Assembly (NCBI RefSeq): GCF_014396585.1
Contig: NZ_CP060717.1
Location: 1,364,001 to 1,428,000 of the forward strand
Origin: Sphingomonas rhizophila
GTDB taxonomy: Bacteria > Pseudomonadota > Alphaproteobacteria > Sphingomonadales > Sphingomonadaceae
DNA: 64,000 bases
Reading direction: 5' to 3'
Shown here: positions 46,033 to 52,888 of the stretch, in pieces
How positions within the stretch are numbered: position 1 is the first letter of the stretch
Layout of the letters: every line of letters begins with the position of its first letter
Made by a program: the position numbers and the translations under genes
Notes under the pieces: generated by a model
What the model was told of the DNA's origin: nothing
Seen by the model: the letters and a program-made list of their open reading frames with translations, nothing else
Databases searched by the model: none

Positions 46033-46551
46033 TCAGTACCTCGGGACGAATTGCGCCTGGATGATCGTCGAATTCGGCAGCTGGCACTGGCCGACGCCAC
46101 CGCCCGACATGCCGCTGCTAGGCCGCATCAGCGTAAAGTGGCAACGCATGTAGCCGCCCGGGCCGGCGAGGTTGGCGAGTACCTGGCCGCTGTAGTGGGT
46201 GATGGTCTCGTCCGTCGGTCCCCACGGCCCCCAGCCGCCCCAGCCATATCCCCAGCGCCGGCCGCCCCAGCCGCGGCCCCAGCCATAGCCGGGACCCCAG
46301 CCACTCCACAGAGGACCGTAATCGGTCACGCGGCTCTCCTGGGTAATCTGGAAGAACTGGCCCTGATAGACCTGCCCGTTGGTCAGGCTCGCCACCATGG
46401 TCCCGCGAGTGCTGCCGCTTTGGCTCCAGTTAAAGGTCGCACCGATGTTGCCGGTGGTGCTCTGGCCCGTGCCGAAACCCGTTGTCGTGCAGCCGGCAGC
46501 GGCCAGCGCCGCCAACGAGGCCGCCGCTACTTTCAAGGACGTCTTACGCAT
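46033..46551 (-). CDS. Glycine/tryptophan-rich lipoprotein
   Basis: 172 residues with a lipoprotein signal (VAAASLAALAAAGC). The middle is a low-complexity Gly-Trp-Tyr stretch (GWGRGWGGRRWGYGWGGWG), and two cysteines lie near the C-terminus. No family is recognised, but it is probably envelope-located. ATG at 46551 has AAGGA nine bases upstream, better spaced than GTG at 46557. Confidence 0.72.
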   Translation of the reverse strand: MRKTSLKVAAASLAALAAAGCTTTGFGTGQSTTGNIGATFNWSQSGSTRGTMVASLTNGQVYQGQFFQITQESRVTDYGPLWSGWGPGYGWGRGWGGRRWGYGWGGWGPWGPTDETITHYSGQVLANLAGPGGYMRCHFTLMRPSSGMSGGGVGQCQLPNSTIIQAQFVPRY

Positions 46552-46766
46552 CTTCACTGATCCTTTCTGCTGTCATAACGATTCCACTGCCCTCATTGCT
46601 CCACTGGACGGCGTGCGGGCCTGCTTGCCTTTTCCGGTGCCTTCCGCCATAGGGCCGCCAGCCGCGTGGAACCCGCTTCCGACGCGGCTCTAATGTTTGT
46701 GACGACAGCCGGAGGGGCGTTCGCATGGTGCGGCGTCAGCGATCGGCCAACATAGGTGGCAAGAAC

Positions 46767-47173
46767 ATGGCTCTTTACGAGCATGTTTTCCTTGCGCGGC
46801 AGGACCTGGCCCAAGCCCAGGTCGATGCGCTCGCGGAAAACGCGACCAAGATCCTCACCGACAATGGTGGGAAAGTGGTCAAGACCGAAAATTGGGGCCT
46901 TCGCAGCCTCGCTTACCGCATCGCCAAGAACCGCAAGGCGCATTACGTCATGCTCGACGTCGATGCCCGCCGGCGGCGGTTGCCGAACTGGAACGCCAGA
47001 CCGGCATCAACGAAGACATCATCCGCTACATGACGATCCGCGTCGACGCGCACGAAGAAGGCCCGTCGGCCGTAATGCGCAAGTCGGACCGTCCGGAGCG
47101 CGGCGGCCGTGGCGATCGCCCGGACCGTGGCGACCGTAGCGAGCGCGCCCCGCGCGCCGAGCAGGAGGCTTAA
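46767..47173 (+). CDS. rpsF: 30S ribosomal protein S6 (one apparent frameshift)
   Basis: Reconstructed length is about 135 residues: [39 protein letters not shown] and [19 protein letters not shown] are typical S6. A C-terminal Arg/Gly/Asp-rich extension ([14 protein letters not shown]) follows, common in alphaproteobacteria. The frame breaks at the C-run 46966-46968; one added C gives [13 protein letters not shown]. rpsF is a core ribosomal gene and should be intact, so a consensus error is likely. It is first in the rpsF-rpsR-rplI operon. Confidence 0.94.
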
Positions 47174-47176
47174 CCC

Positions 47177-47400
47177 ATGGCGCGTCCGTTTTTCCGCCGC
47201 CGCAAGTCCTGCCCCTTCTCGGGCAAGGACGCCCCCGCATCGACTATAAGGACGTTCGTCTGCTTCAGGGCTTCGTGTCCGAGCGTGGCAAGATCGTCCC
47301 CAGCCGCATCACCGCGGTGTCGACCAAGAAGCAGCGTGAGCTGGCCAAGGCGATCAAGCGCGCCCGCCACATCGGCCTGCTTCCCTACGTCGTGAAGTAA
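47177..47400 (+). CDS. rpsR: 30S ribosomal protein S18 (one apparent frameshift)
   Basis: Reconstructed length is 74 residues: [20 protein letters not shown], then [20 protein letters not shown], then [20 protein letters not shown], a standard S18. One C is missing in the run 47232-47236 (GCC-CCC-CGC expected). S18 is essential, which again argues for sequencing error rather than a real lesion. It starts three bases after the rpsF stop. Confidence 0.95.
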
Positions 47401-47412
47401 GGAGAGCGAGAG

Positions 47413-48027
47413 ATGGAAGTCATCCTGCTCGAACGCGTCGAAAAGCTCGGCCAGATCGGTGACGTCGTCACCGTCAAGAACGGCTTTGCACGCAACTATC
47501 TGCTGCCGAACAAGAAGGCGCTCCGCGCCAACGAAGCCAACAAGAAGGTCTTCGAATCGAACCGCGCCAAGATCGAGGCCGACAACGCCTCGAAGAAGGC
47601 CGACGCCGAAAAGGCTTCGGGCGGCATCGACGGCAAGACGGTCCAGCTGATCCGTCAGGCGTCGAACACCGGCCAGCTTTACGGTTCGGTTTCGGCCCGC
47701 GACATCGTCGAGGCGCTGGACTCCGACGGCGCCAAGGTTGCCAAGAGCCAGGTCGTGCTGAAGGCGCCGATCAAGGCGATCGGCATGCACGAGGTGCGCA
47801 TCGCGCTTCACCCGGAAGTCAGCGTGACCGTCAAGGTCAACGTCGCTCGCTCGCCGGAAGAAGCCGAGCTGCAGGCCCAGGGCATCGACGTCATGGCGCA
47901 AATGTTCGAACGTGAGGAAGCGGGCTTCGTCGAAGCCTACGACCCCAACGCCGAGCCCGGCACCATCGCCGACGAGGGCGAGACCGCCGCTCCGACCGAC
48001 GAGACCGCGAGCAGCGAAGAGGCGTAA
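47413..48027 (+). CDS. rplI: 50S ribosomal protein L9
   Basis: 204 residues, intact: N-terminal rRNA-binding domain MEVILLERVEKLGQIGDVVT with GFARNYLLPNKKALRA, the long connecting helix and the C-terminal domain (EVRIALHPEVSVTVKVNVAR). A long acidic tail of about 50 residues extends beyond the usual 150. AAGGAGAGCGAG precedes the ATG. It is last in the ribosomal operon, followed by a terminator. Confidence 0.97.
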   Translation: MEVILLERVEKLGQIGDVVTVKNGFARNYLLPNKKALRANEANKKVFESNRAKIEADNASKKADAEKASGGIDGKTVQLIRQASNTGQLYGSVSARDIVEALDSDGAKVAKSQVVLKAPIKAIGMHEVRIALHPEVSVTVKVNVARSPEEAELQAQGIDVMAQMFEREEAGFVEAYDPNAEPGTIADEGETAAPTDETASSEEA

Positions 48028-48052
48028 TCGCGCCTCACCTGCCGACCAAAAG

Positions 48053-48087
48053 AAGCCGCCGGGGTCTCCTCGGCGGCTTTCTTTTTT
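48053..48087 (+). terminator. Rho-independent terminator after rplI
   Basis: The arms AAGCCGCCG (48053-48061) and CGGCGGCTT (48071-48079) form a 9-bp stem, extended by GGG/TCC pairs around a TCT loop, followed by TCTTTTTT. It lies 25 bases after the rplI stop. Confidence 0.93.
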
Positions 48088-48271
48088 CCGTTCGTCGAAT
48101 GGCCGGAGCGGTGCCGGCGTCTGCGAATTCATGGGGCAAGGCAGCTAGTTTCGGTTCGGTAATGATTCCTGCCATCCTTTCGTCGCATCCGTCGCTTTCC
48201 CGACGGAACGCGCGATTGGGTCGGTCCGTTTGGTTAACGAGAGCTCGGGGCGAGTTTGGAGAGGATCGACC

Positions 48272-48742
48272 ATGGAAAATCGCGACAATCAGAACCCGAG
48301 CACCGGAAGCCAGAGCGACATCAGCAAATCGCAATCCTCGCAGCAGCCCACTGGCCAGCAGGGTCAGGGCCAGCAGGATTGGCAGAAGGATAGCCAGGCG
48401 ACCTCGCAGGGCAGCACGCAGGGCAGCGATAGCGGCCAGTCGCTCGGCGGCCAGCCGGGCGAAATGGGCAGCGGCCTCGGCTCGGGCGACAGCTCGTCGA
48501 CCGGCTCGTCGTCGGACACCACCGGCCAGTCGGGTCAGGCCGATTACGGCAGCGCCGGCCAGAGTGACACGATGACCGATCAGCGCAGTGACATCGAAGG
48601 CAGCGCCCAGTCGGCGCAGCAGACTGGCGAAGGCGGCTCCGGCTTCATCGGCCAACAGTCGGGTAGCGACACCAGCAGCGAGCTGGTCGAGGACGAAGAC
48701 TCGGCGAACCGCGATCGCCAAAATCCGCTCGACGGCGAATAA
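48272..48742 (+). CDS. Gln/Ser/Gly-rich low-complexity acidic protein
   Basis: 156 residues dominated by Q, S, G, D and T, with no signal peptide and no hydrophobic core, so intrinsically disordered (repeated S/T-GQ and GSGS blocks; C-terminus DSANRDRQNPLDGE). GGAGAGGATC precedes ATG at 48272, and a strong terminator follows. Codon use is like its neighbours, so I take it as a real gene. The hydrophilin-like composition hints at desiccation or stress protection, but that is speculative. Confidence 0.68.
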   Translation: MENRDNQNPSTGSQSDISKSQSSQQPTGQQGQGQQDWQKDSQATSQGSTQGSDSGQSLGGQPGEMGSGLGSGDSSSTGSSSDTTGQSGQADYGSAGQSDTMTDQRSDIEGSAQSAQQTGEGGSGFIGQQSGSDTSSELVEDEDSANRDRQNPLDGE

Positions 48743-48765
48743 CGGCCGCTAGCCAATGAAAAGGA

Positions 48766-48799
48766 GGGCCGCGACTCAACCGAGCCGCGGCCCTTTTTT
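48766..48799 (+). terminator. Rho-independent terminator after the low-complexity gene
   Basis: GGGCCGCG (48766-48773) pairs perfectly with CGCGGCCC (48786-48793) around a 12-base loop, followed by TTTTTT. Its end touches the stop codon of the convergent glutathione transferase gene. Confidence 0.9.
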
Positions 48800-49440
48800 C
48801 ATGCGCGTTCCAGGAAGGCGCGTTCGCGGGCGATCGGCCGGGCGAAAGAGGGCCGCGTCAGAATGCCCTCGACATAGGCGCTCACCTTTGGATGCCGCGC
48901 TGCGTCGATCTTCACCCCGCAATGATCGAAATTCGCGAACGGGCTTGCGACGGCGATGTCGGCAAGGGTCAGCCGGTCGTCGACCAGGAAACCGCTGTCC
49001 GGAACGACCCCTTCCAGATAATCGAGCAACGGCGGAAGTTCGTCACGCTCCGCCGCGTCGGCGATTGCCGCGTCCCCCTCTCGACCCAGGAAGCGGGGCG
49101 CCACCACCCGGTTGAAGAACATCTTGCCGCCGCACGCGAACAGCAGCGTGTCGGCGAATTCGTCGTACCAGATGGTGCGCCCGCGCAATTGCGGATCGAC
49201 GGGGATGAGTTCCGGCGTCGGATACTTCGCCTCAAGGTAATGGATAATCGCGCTGGAATCGGCCAGCTTGTAGTCGCCGTCGACCAGCGCAGGCATTTTC
49301 CGGAAGGGGCTCGCGGCGCGAAAATCCGGATCCGGGTCGGCAAGGCCGATCGCCCTCAGTTTCAGCTCGATTCCCTTCTCCGCCGCATAGGCAGCGACCT
49401 TGCGCACGAACGGGGACATGGTTGAACCATAGAGGATCAT
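48799..49440 (-). CDS. Glutathione S-transferase family protein
   Basis: 213 residues. The N-terminal thioredoxin-like domain (MILYGSTMSPFVRKVAAYAA; KMPALVDGDYKLADSSAII with the cis-Pro and SSAI glutathione contacts) and the C-terminal helical domain (DRLTLADIAVASPFANF) match the GST fold. It probably conjugates or reduces small electrophiles. ATG at 49440 follows GGGAGGG, and the frame continues upstream to 49482 without support. Confidence 0.9.
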   Translation of the reverse strand: MILYGSTMSPFVRKVAAYAAEKGIELKLRAIGLADPDPDFRAASPFRKMPALVDGDYKLADSSAIIHYLEAKYPTPELIPVDPQLRGRTIWYDEFADTLLFACGGKMFFNRVVAPRFLGREGDAAIADAAERDELPPLLDYLEGVVPDSGFLVDDRLTLADIAVASPFANFDHCGVKIDAARHPKVSAYVEGILTRPSFARPIARERAFLERA

Positions 49441-49506
49441 CGTGGCATTCCCTCCCTTGCGCGGCCCGGACCCGTCGAGCATCGCGGGCCGGGCGTTTCG
49501 CCATCC

Positions 49507-49641
49507 CTAGCAAAGGAAGAAGCTAAGCGCAGCAGCAGCGGCTTCGGCGTCAGTAAAGCCCATCTTCGCGATGCCGAGCGGGCTACAAGGAAGATTGGCA
49601 AGGCCGCATTGGTCGACGAGGACGGTGAAGGCGGGGAAGCG
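49507..49641 (-). pseudogene. Startless 44-codon open frame with coding appearance
   Basis: The minus-strand frame reads RFPAFTVLVDQCGLANLPCS then PLGIAKMGFTDAEAAAAALS and FFLC before a TAG at 49509-49507. It looks coding, but an in-frame TAG at 49647-49645 sits just upstream and there is no start codon. Removing one G from the upstream G-run would join it to a GTG frame (PAEFRVG...), or a substitution may have made the stop. It is either a gene remnant or another consensus error. Product unknown. Confidence 0.35.
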
Positions 49642-49681
49642 CCCCTACTCGAAACTCGGCGGGCACGCCCGGACTGAAGGT

Positions 49682-50197
49682 TCAGCGAACCCGGTAACGG
49701 TCGGCCACGCGGTCCAGCGCGAACGCGAGGACGAGCTTGCCCGCGCGCGCAGGCCAGCCAAGCGCCGTCTCCGCCTGCCGCATCCCTTCACCCGCGCACA
49801 CGACGCGCCACAGGATATCAGCCAGGCCCTCACCCGCGGACGCTACCGCCCCTTCGAACCGCCGCCGCGCGTCGAGCTGCGTTCCGACAAGTTCGGGCGC
49901 ATCGGACGAGCCGCTTCGCCCACCGTCAACGGGCGCGCCGTCCCAGCGCATCGTCACCCTGGGCGACAATTGGCCCCTCTCCCAGTCGGATCGCAGTCTT
50001 TCCCCTGCCTCAAACTGGCGGCGGGTGACGTGGCCGTGGGCAAATAGCCAACCGAGGGGACTTTCCGCGGCGTTGATCGTCACCGAGCGGTGCGATTTCG
50101 CAGGCCGTGACGAAGCTCGGCGCGGCTCGGCGACGACCTCTCCCTCGATGACCCTCTCCTCGAGCAATCGACCCATGGTGGCGGACTTTGACGGCAT
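49682..50197 (-). CDS. DUF6456-domain protein
   Basis: A 171-residue protein whose C-terminal 120 residues match the DUF6456 pattern: ESPLGWLFAHGHVTRRQFEA near residues 50-69, then GERLRSDWERG and ADILWRVVCAGEGMRQAETA. The C-terminus resembles a helical DNA-binding fold, and the family is often annotated as a helix-turn-helix-like regulator of unknown role. ATG at 50197 follows GGGAGG. Its upstream region is now interrupted by the IS1595 element. Confidence 0.83.
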   Translation of the reverse strand: MPSKSATMGRLLEERVIEGEVVAEPRRASSRPAKSHRSVTINAAESPLGWLFAHGHVTRRQFEAGERLRSDWERGQLSPRVTMRWDGAPVDGGRSGSSDAPELVGTQLDARRRFEGAVASAGEGLADILWRVVCAGEGMRQAETALGWPARAGKLVLAFALDRVADRYRVR

Positions 50198-50221
50198 TTG
50201 ACCTCCCGAATCGCTGGCACA

Positions 50222-50229
50222 TGTCGCTT
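50222..50229. repeat. Left 8-bp target-site duplication of the IS1595 element
   Basis: TGTCGCTT here is identical to 52824-52831 on the far side of the element. Direct repeats of eight bases are the expected product of IS1595-family insertion. Confidence 0.93.
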
Positions 50230-50253
50230 GGCAATTATATACTTGAGAAAGCA
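50230..50253 (+). repeat. Left terminal inverted repeat of the IS1595 element
   Basis: 24 bases starting GGCAATTATATACTTGA then GAAAGCA. They match the reverse complement of 52800-52823 at 23 of 24 positions. Confidence 0.93.
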
Positions 50254-50257
50254 GCAA

Positions 50258-50464
50258 ATGAGTCGCTATAACCAAACGGGTGACAGGCCGGCGATCCTTA
50301 ACCGAGTTGCGGAAACACGCGCCGCCCTAGAGCGCGGCGGTTGGTCCGTTGGGTTTGCGTTGATCAAGGAAGTGAATGGAGACGGGCTCGTCATCGAACG
50401 GGACGTCAACGAAGAACGCATTTCCGCTAGCCAGTTCGATGCGGTGAAAGCGCAGCAGGCCTAG
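50258..50464 (+). CDS. Small hypothetical passenger protein
   Basis: 68 residues (MSRYNQTGDRPAILNRVAET..., WSVGFALIKEVNGDGLVIER), with no known domain. It starts five bases inside the left inverted repeat with only a weak GAGAAAG site. Its 3' half is antisense to the C-terminal codons of the minus-strand gene at 50327-50953. Both frames read plausibly, so one of them may be a shadow. Confidence 0.4.
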   Translation: MSRYNQTGDRPAILNRVAETRAALERGGWSVGFALIKEVNGDGLVIERDVNEERISASQFDAVKAQQA

Positions 50465-50953
50465 GAGTTCATTAGTCAGGTCCAGCGCATTGCCCAGCCT
50501 TACCGGACGAATTTCCGGTTCGCGGTCATCAACATACCCAACGTGCAAAAACTTGTCGCAACGGACGTAGTCCGCTCTGAATCTGTCGGCGTCGAGAAAC
50601 GGTGCGGGCGTATCTTCCATGTAGCCATCGGGAGCACGCCGCATCGGGATGGGGTAAGGCTCCAAGCCAGCCTTACCGAGCGACTTGATAATAAGATCGG
50701 CGCGAAAGAAGTCCGCCGCTCGCTTTGTTTGGGCCGTGTCGATCAGCCGATGGGCCACAATGCAGCCCAGAGCTACCGCCTCGTGCATTTTTCTAAGCTG
50801 AAGGACGCACATATCATTGAGGCCAGGTCGCGGAATGAGGCCTTGCGCCACAGGGTTCTGAGCGGCCTTGACGATCTCGGCTCGCTTACGCACTTCATCC
50901 ATGATGTTGGCGTAGGCGGCGGCTGCTTCCTCAAATTGAGGCCTTTGGACCAT
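50327..50953 (-). CDS. Hypothetical passenger protein of the IS1595 element
   Basis: 208 residues with a helical, charged N-terminal half (YANIMDEVRKRAEIVKAAQN) and a mixed C-terminal part (DKFLHVGYVDDREPEIRPVR; FFVDVPFDDEPVSIHFLDQR). No signal peptide, membrane segment or familiar motif. ATG at 50953 overlaps head-to-head with the ATG of the 39-codon plus-strand gene at 50952 (shared CATG); GTG at 50962 is an alternative. I do not recognise a family. Confidence 0.55.
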   Translation of the reverse strand: MVQRPQFEEAAAAYANIMDEVRKRAEIVKAAQNPVAQGLIPRPGLNDMCVLQLRKMHEAVALGCIVAHRLIDTAQTKRAADFFRADLIIKSLGKAGLEPYPIPMRRAPDGYMEDTPAPFLDADRFRADYVRCDKFLHVGYVDDREPEIRPVRLGNALDLTNELLGLLRFHRIELASGNAFFVDVPFDDEPVSIHFLDQRKPNGPTAAL

Positions 50954-51071
50954 GACAGACACCGATCAGAAGCAAGAAGATGAAGTCCTAAAGCGGATGC
51001 TGGCGACGAAGCCGAAGCCGCACAAGCGGCAACCTGAGAAAGAGGATCAGCTCCCGCCACGCAAAGTGTAA
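50952..51071 (+). CDS. Very small charged peptide gene
   Basis: 39 codons: MTDTDQKQEDEVLKRMLATK then PKPHKRQPEKEDQLPPRKV, stop TAA. The KRMLATKPKPHK core resembles short Lys/Pro-rich peptides seen next to mobile genes in alphaproteobacteria. It is too short for standard calling and has a weak ribosome site (GAGG 11 bases upstream). Its stop lies within the operator region of the toxin promoter. Confidence 0.4.
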   Translation: MTDTDQKQEDEVLKRMLATKPKPHKRQPEKEDQLPPRKV

Positions 51072-51108
51072 GGTTTTACTTGACAAATGTAAGGTTTTGC
51101 CTTACAAT
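51068..51108 (+). promoter_or_regulatory. Consensus promoter and operators of the toxin-antitoxin pair
   Basis: TTGACA at 51080-51085 and TACAAT at 51103-51108 are spaced by exactly 17 bases. Two related inverted repeats, GTAAGGTTTTAC (51068-51079) and GTAAGG-TTTTG-CCTTAC (51089-51105), flank and overlap it and look like HigA operators. Transcription would begin about 51115, essentially at the higB ATG (51116), implying a leaderless toxin mRNA. Confidence 0.75.
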
Positions 51109-51115
51109 GTGTCAA

Positions 51116-51391
51116 ATGATTAGGACAATTCAACACCGAGGGCTTGCCAGGTTCGCAGAAAGTGGCGACCCGTCTAAGCTGCCTGTTCAGAACCACGCTA
51201 AGGTGCGCCGTATCCTTCAGGCGCTCAATGCCGCAACGACTCCTCAAGACATGAATTTGCCGGGCTATCGGTTTCACAGCCATCAGGGGTTGCCGAAGCG
51301 CTACTCGGTTGATGTCACGGGCAATTTTCGCATCATGTTCGGGTGGGAAGATGGTGATGCGATCAACGTCGATATCGACGATCCTCACTAG
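51116..51391 (+). CDS. higB: RelE/HigB-family toxin
   Basis: A 91-residue HigB-type ribosome-dependent mRNA interferase: MIRTIQHRGLARFAESGDPS at the N-terminus, RRILQALNAATTPQDMNLPG, and the C-terminal catalytic strand YSVDVTGNFRIMFGWEDGDA with the conserved Arg. ATG at 51116 is preferred; upstream in-frame codons run into the promoter. The toxin-first order is the HigBA arrangement. There is no visible Shine-Dalgarno, which fits a leaderless message. Confidence 0.9.
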   Translation: MIRTIQHRGLARFAESGDPSKLPVQNHAKVRRILQALNAATTPQDMNLPGYRFHSHQGLPKRYSVDVTGNFRIMFGWEDGDAINVDIDDPH

Positions 51392-51430
51392 GCAATTTGT
51401 GTTGAGTCTAGCTCTCGCGAAAGTGGAATC

Positions 51431-51449
51431 TGTCAACTAAGGGTTGACA
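51431..51449. promoter_or_regulatory. Inverted repeat and possible second promoter before higA
   Basis: TGTCAAC (51431-51437) and GTTGACA (51443-51449) are perfect inverted arms around TAAGG. The right arm also contains TTGACA, a possible -35, with TACACT at 51465-51470 as a poorly spaced -10. This lies in the unusual 118-base gap between toxin and antitoxin, so the antitoxin may have its own promoter or operator. Confidence 0.45.
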
Positions 51450-51509
51450 TGTTAAGCCAAAGGTTACACTTTATCCCTAGCAAGCAGCTGCTTGTTACGA
51501 GAGGAAGAG

Positions 51510-51818
51510 ATGACCAACAATCTGCTGGCGGGCTTGGCACCTGCGCATCCTGGTGAGTTTCTGCGCGAGGACGTGTTCCCTGCGTTGAATAAGCCTATGG
51601 CGGAGTTTGCTCGTCTGCTCGGCACGTCCCGCACGACCCTGTACGCCATCATGAATGGCGATCAGGCCGTTACTTCGGACATGGCGTGCAAGATTGGCAA
51701 GCTGACCGGCACCGCTCCCGAAATGTGGATGAATCTCCAGCAGGCTTATGACCTTCGGCAAAGCGAGACTCGCTTGGCGGATGAGCTCAAGAAGATTCCG
51801 ACGCTGGAAGCCGCTTAA
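51510..51818 (+). CDS. higA: HigA-family XRE antitoxin
   Basis: 102 residues: LAPAHPGEFLREDVFPALN is the classic HigA N-terminus, followed by an XRE helix-turn-helix (MAEFARLLGTSRTTLYAIMN) and TAPEMWMNLQQAYDLRQSE. It binds and neutralises HigB and represses the operon. GAGGAAGAG lies directly upstream of ATG 51510. It is 118 bases downstream of higB and convergent with the transposase. Confidence 0.93.
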   Translation: MTNNLLAGLAPAHPGEFLREDVFPALNKPMAEFARLLGTSRTTLYAIMNGDQAVTSDMACKIGKLTGTAPEMWMNLQQAYDLRQSETRLADELKKIPTLEAA

Positions 51819-51866
51819 TCGGTCCACCTTTTACGGCGCTCGCCAATGACGAACGGCACAAGGTAA

Positions 51867-52775
51867 TTAGGCTGCGAGCTTGTCAGTCCGCCGATAGGTG
51901 AGGCGTTTGCCACCAATGCCCTTCAGGGCTTCGTCAGAGCGCTCACGATCGCTGACATCCTTGGTCGAGTAACGGAAATCGAACTCGGCAAGGTAGCGGT
52001 GGATGTGGGTCGCGCTCCAATGGTGGTAGGTGCCGACAACGCCGCGCTTGAGGATCGAGAAATAGTTCTCGGCATTGTTCGAGTGGTTGCCATTGCCGCG
52101 TGAGAACTCACGGTTCGAGTGCAGCGTGGTTTCGTGGCTGGCGAACTCTTGGCCGATGCGCAGGTAGAAACGGGCATCGTCGGTGCGCAGATGCGACGAA
52201 CGATGAGCGTTCGTGACAAGCGCAGCGCGAATGTTCGTATGGTCAACGTGGGTGATGTGGAACGAGCGGGCAGCCCCGCCACGCTCCACTAGAGTGACAA
52301 CCTTTTTCGCCGGAGCGACCTTGCCTGACAGGCGGCGCTTCTTCTTGCCGCCGATAAAGGCTTCGTCGCTCTCAACGAACTTGTCGGGGCCGCCCAGCGG
52401 CGCGGGGTCGGTGGGGGTCATGGCTTCGCGAATGCGGTGCATCATGAACCAAGCGGTCTTGTAGGTGACACCGAGCATACGTTGGATCTGAGCGGCGCTC
52501 ATGCCCTTCTTGGACGCACAAAGCAGGTGGGTGGCGAGCAACCACTTGTTCAACGGGATTTTCGAGCGCTCGAACACGGTGCCGACGGTGACAGTGAACT
52601 GCTCACGGCACTTGTTGCACTGATAGACACCCTCACGGTGCTTCTTCCCCTTCAAGGGGGTCGCATCGATCAAACCGCAGTGCGGGCATTCCGCGCCATC
52701 CGGCCAACGAAGCGCTTCCAGGTGCTTACGAGCGGCAACCGGATCGATGAAGCGGGGTGCGAGAATGTCGTCCAT
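51867..52775 (-). CDS. IS1595-family transposase (ISXO2-like)
   Basis: 302 residues. An N-terminal zinc ribbon (AECPHCGLIDATP; YQCNKCREQFTVTVGT) is followed by the region LATHLLCASKKGMSAAQIQR and an ISXO2-like catalytic domain with Asp/Glu in VESDEAFIGGKKKRRLSGK, Asp in LRTDDARFY, and HSNNAENYFSILKRGVVGTY with the Asn/Glu/Lys motif. ATG at 52775 lies inside the right inverted repeat; the longer frame to 52886 begins outside the element. It appears full-length and intact. Confidence 0.93.
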   Translation of the reverse strand: MDDILAPRFIDPVAARKHLEALRWPDGAECPHCGLIDATPLKGKKHREGVYQCNKCREQFTVTVGTVFERSKIPLNKWLLATHLLCASKKGMSAAQIQRMLGVTYKTAWFMMHRIREAMTPTDPAPLGGPDKFVESDEAFIGGKKKRRLSGKVAPAKKVVTLVERGGAARSFHITHVDHTNIRAALVTNAHRSSHLRTDDARFYLRIGQEFASHETTLHSNREFSRGNGNHSNNAENYFSILKRGVVGTYHHWSATHIHRYLAEFDFRYSTKDVSDRERSDEALKGIGGKRLTYRRTDKLAA

Positions 52776-52799
52776 GTTGGTTAAATGCTCCCTAGTCCT

Positions 52800-52823
52800 T
52801 GCTTTGTCAAGTATATAATTGCC
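52800..52823 (-). repeat. Right terminal inverted repeat of the IS1595 element
   Basis: 24 bases whose reverse complement begins GGCAATTATATACTTGA then CAAAGCA. One mismatch to the left end. Confidence 0.93.
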
Positions 52824-52831
52824 TGTCGCTT
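52824..52831. repeat. Right 8-bp target-site duplication of the IS1595 element
   Basis: TGTCGCTT, identical to 50222-50229, directly abutting the right inverted repeat. Confidence 0.93.
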
Positions 52832-52888
52832 GCCACAATGGAGAATCTGTAGGACAGTAAAAAAAACCGCTTTGGTTAGGAGCCATCT

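Larger units (their letters stand above)
50230..52823. mobile_element. Complete IS1595-family element carrying a HigBA toxin-antitoxin and unknown passenger genes
   Basis: This 2594-bp element has near-identical 24-base terminal inverted repeats (one mismatch) starting GGCAATTATATACTTGA and is flanked by an exact 8-bp duplication (TGTCGCTT). The minus-strand transposase occupies the right third. The other 1.6 kb carries a higBA-like pair and two or three small unknown genes. It lies between the divergent DUF6456 and XRE genes. Intact ends and duplication suggest a recent insertion. Family assignment comes from the transposase; passenger genes are known in IS1595-family members. Confidence 0.93.
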
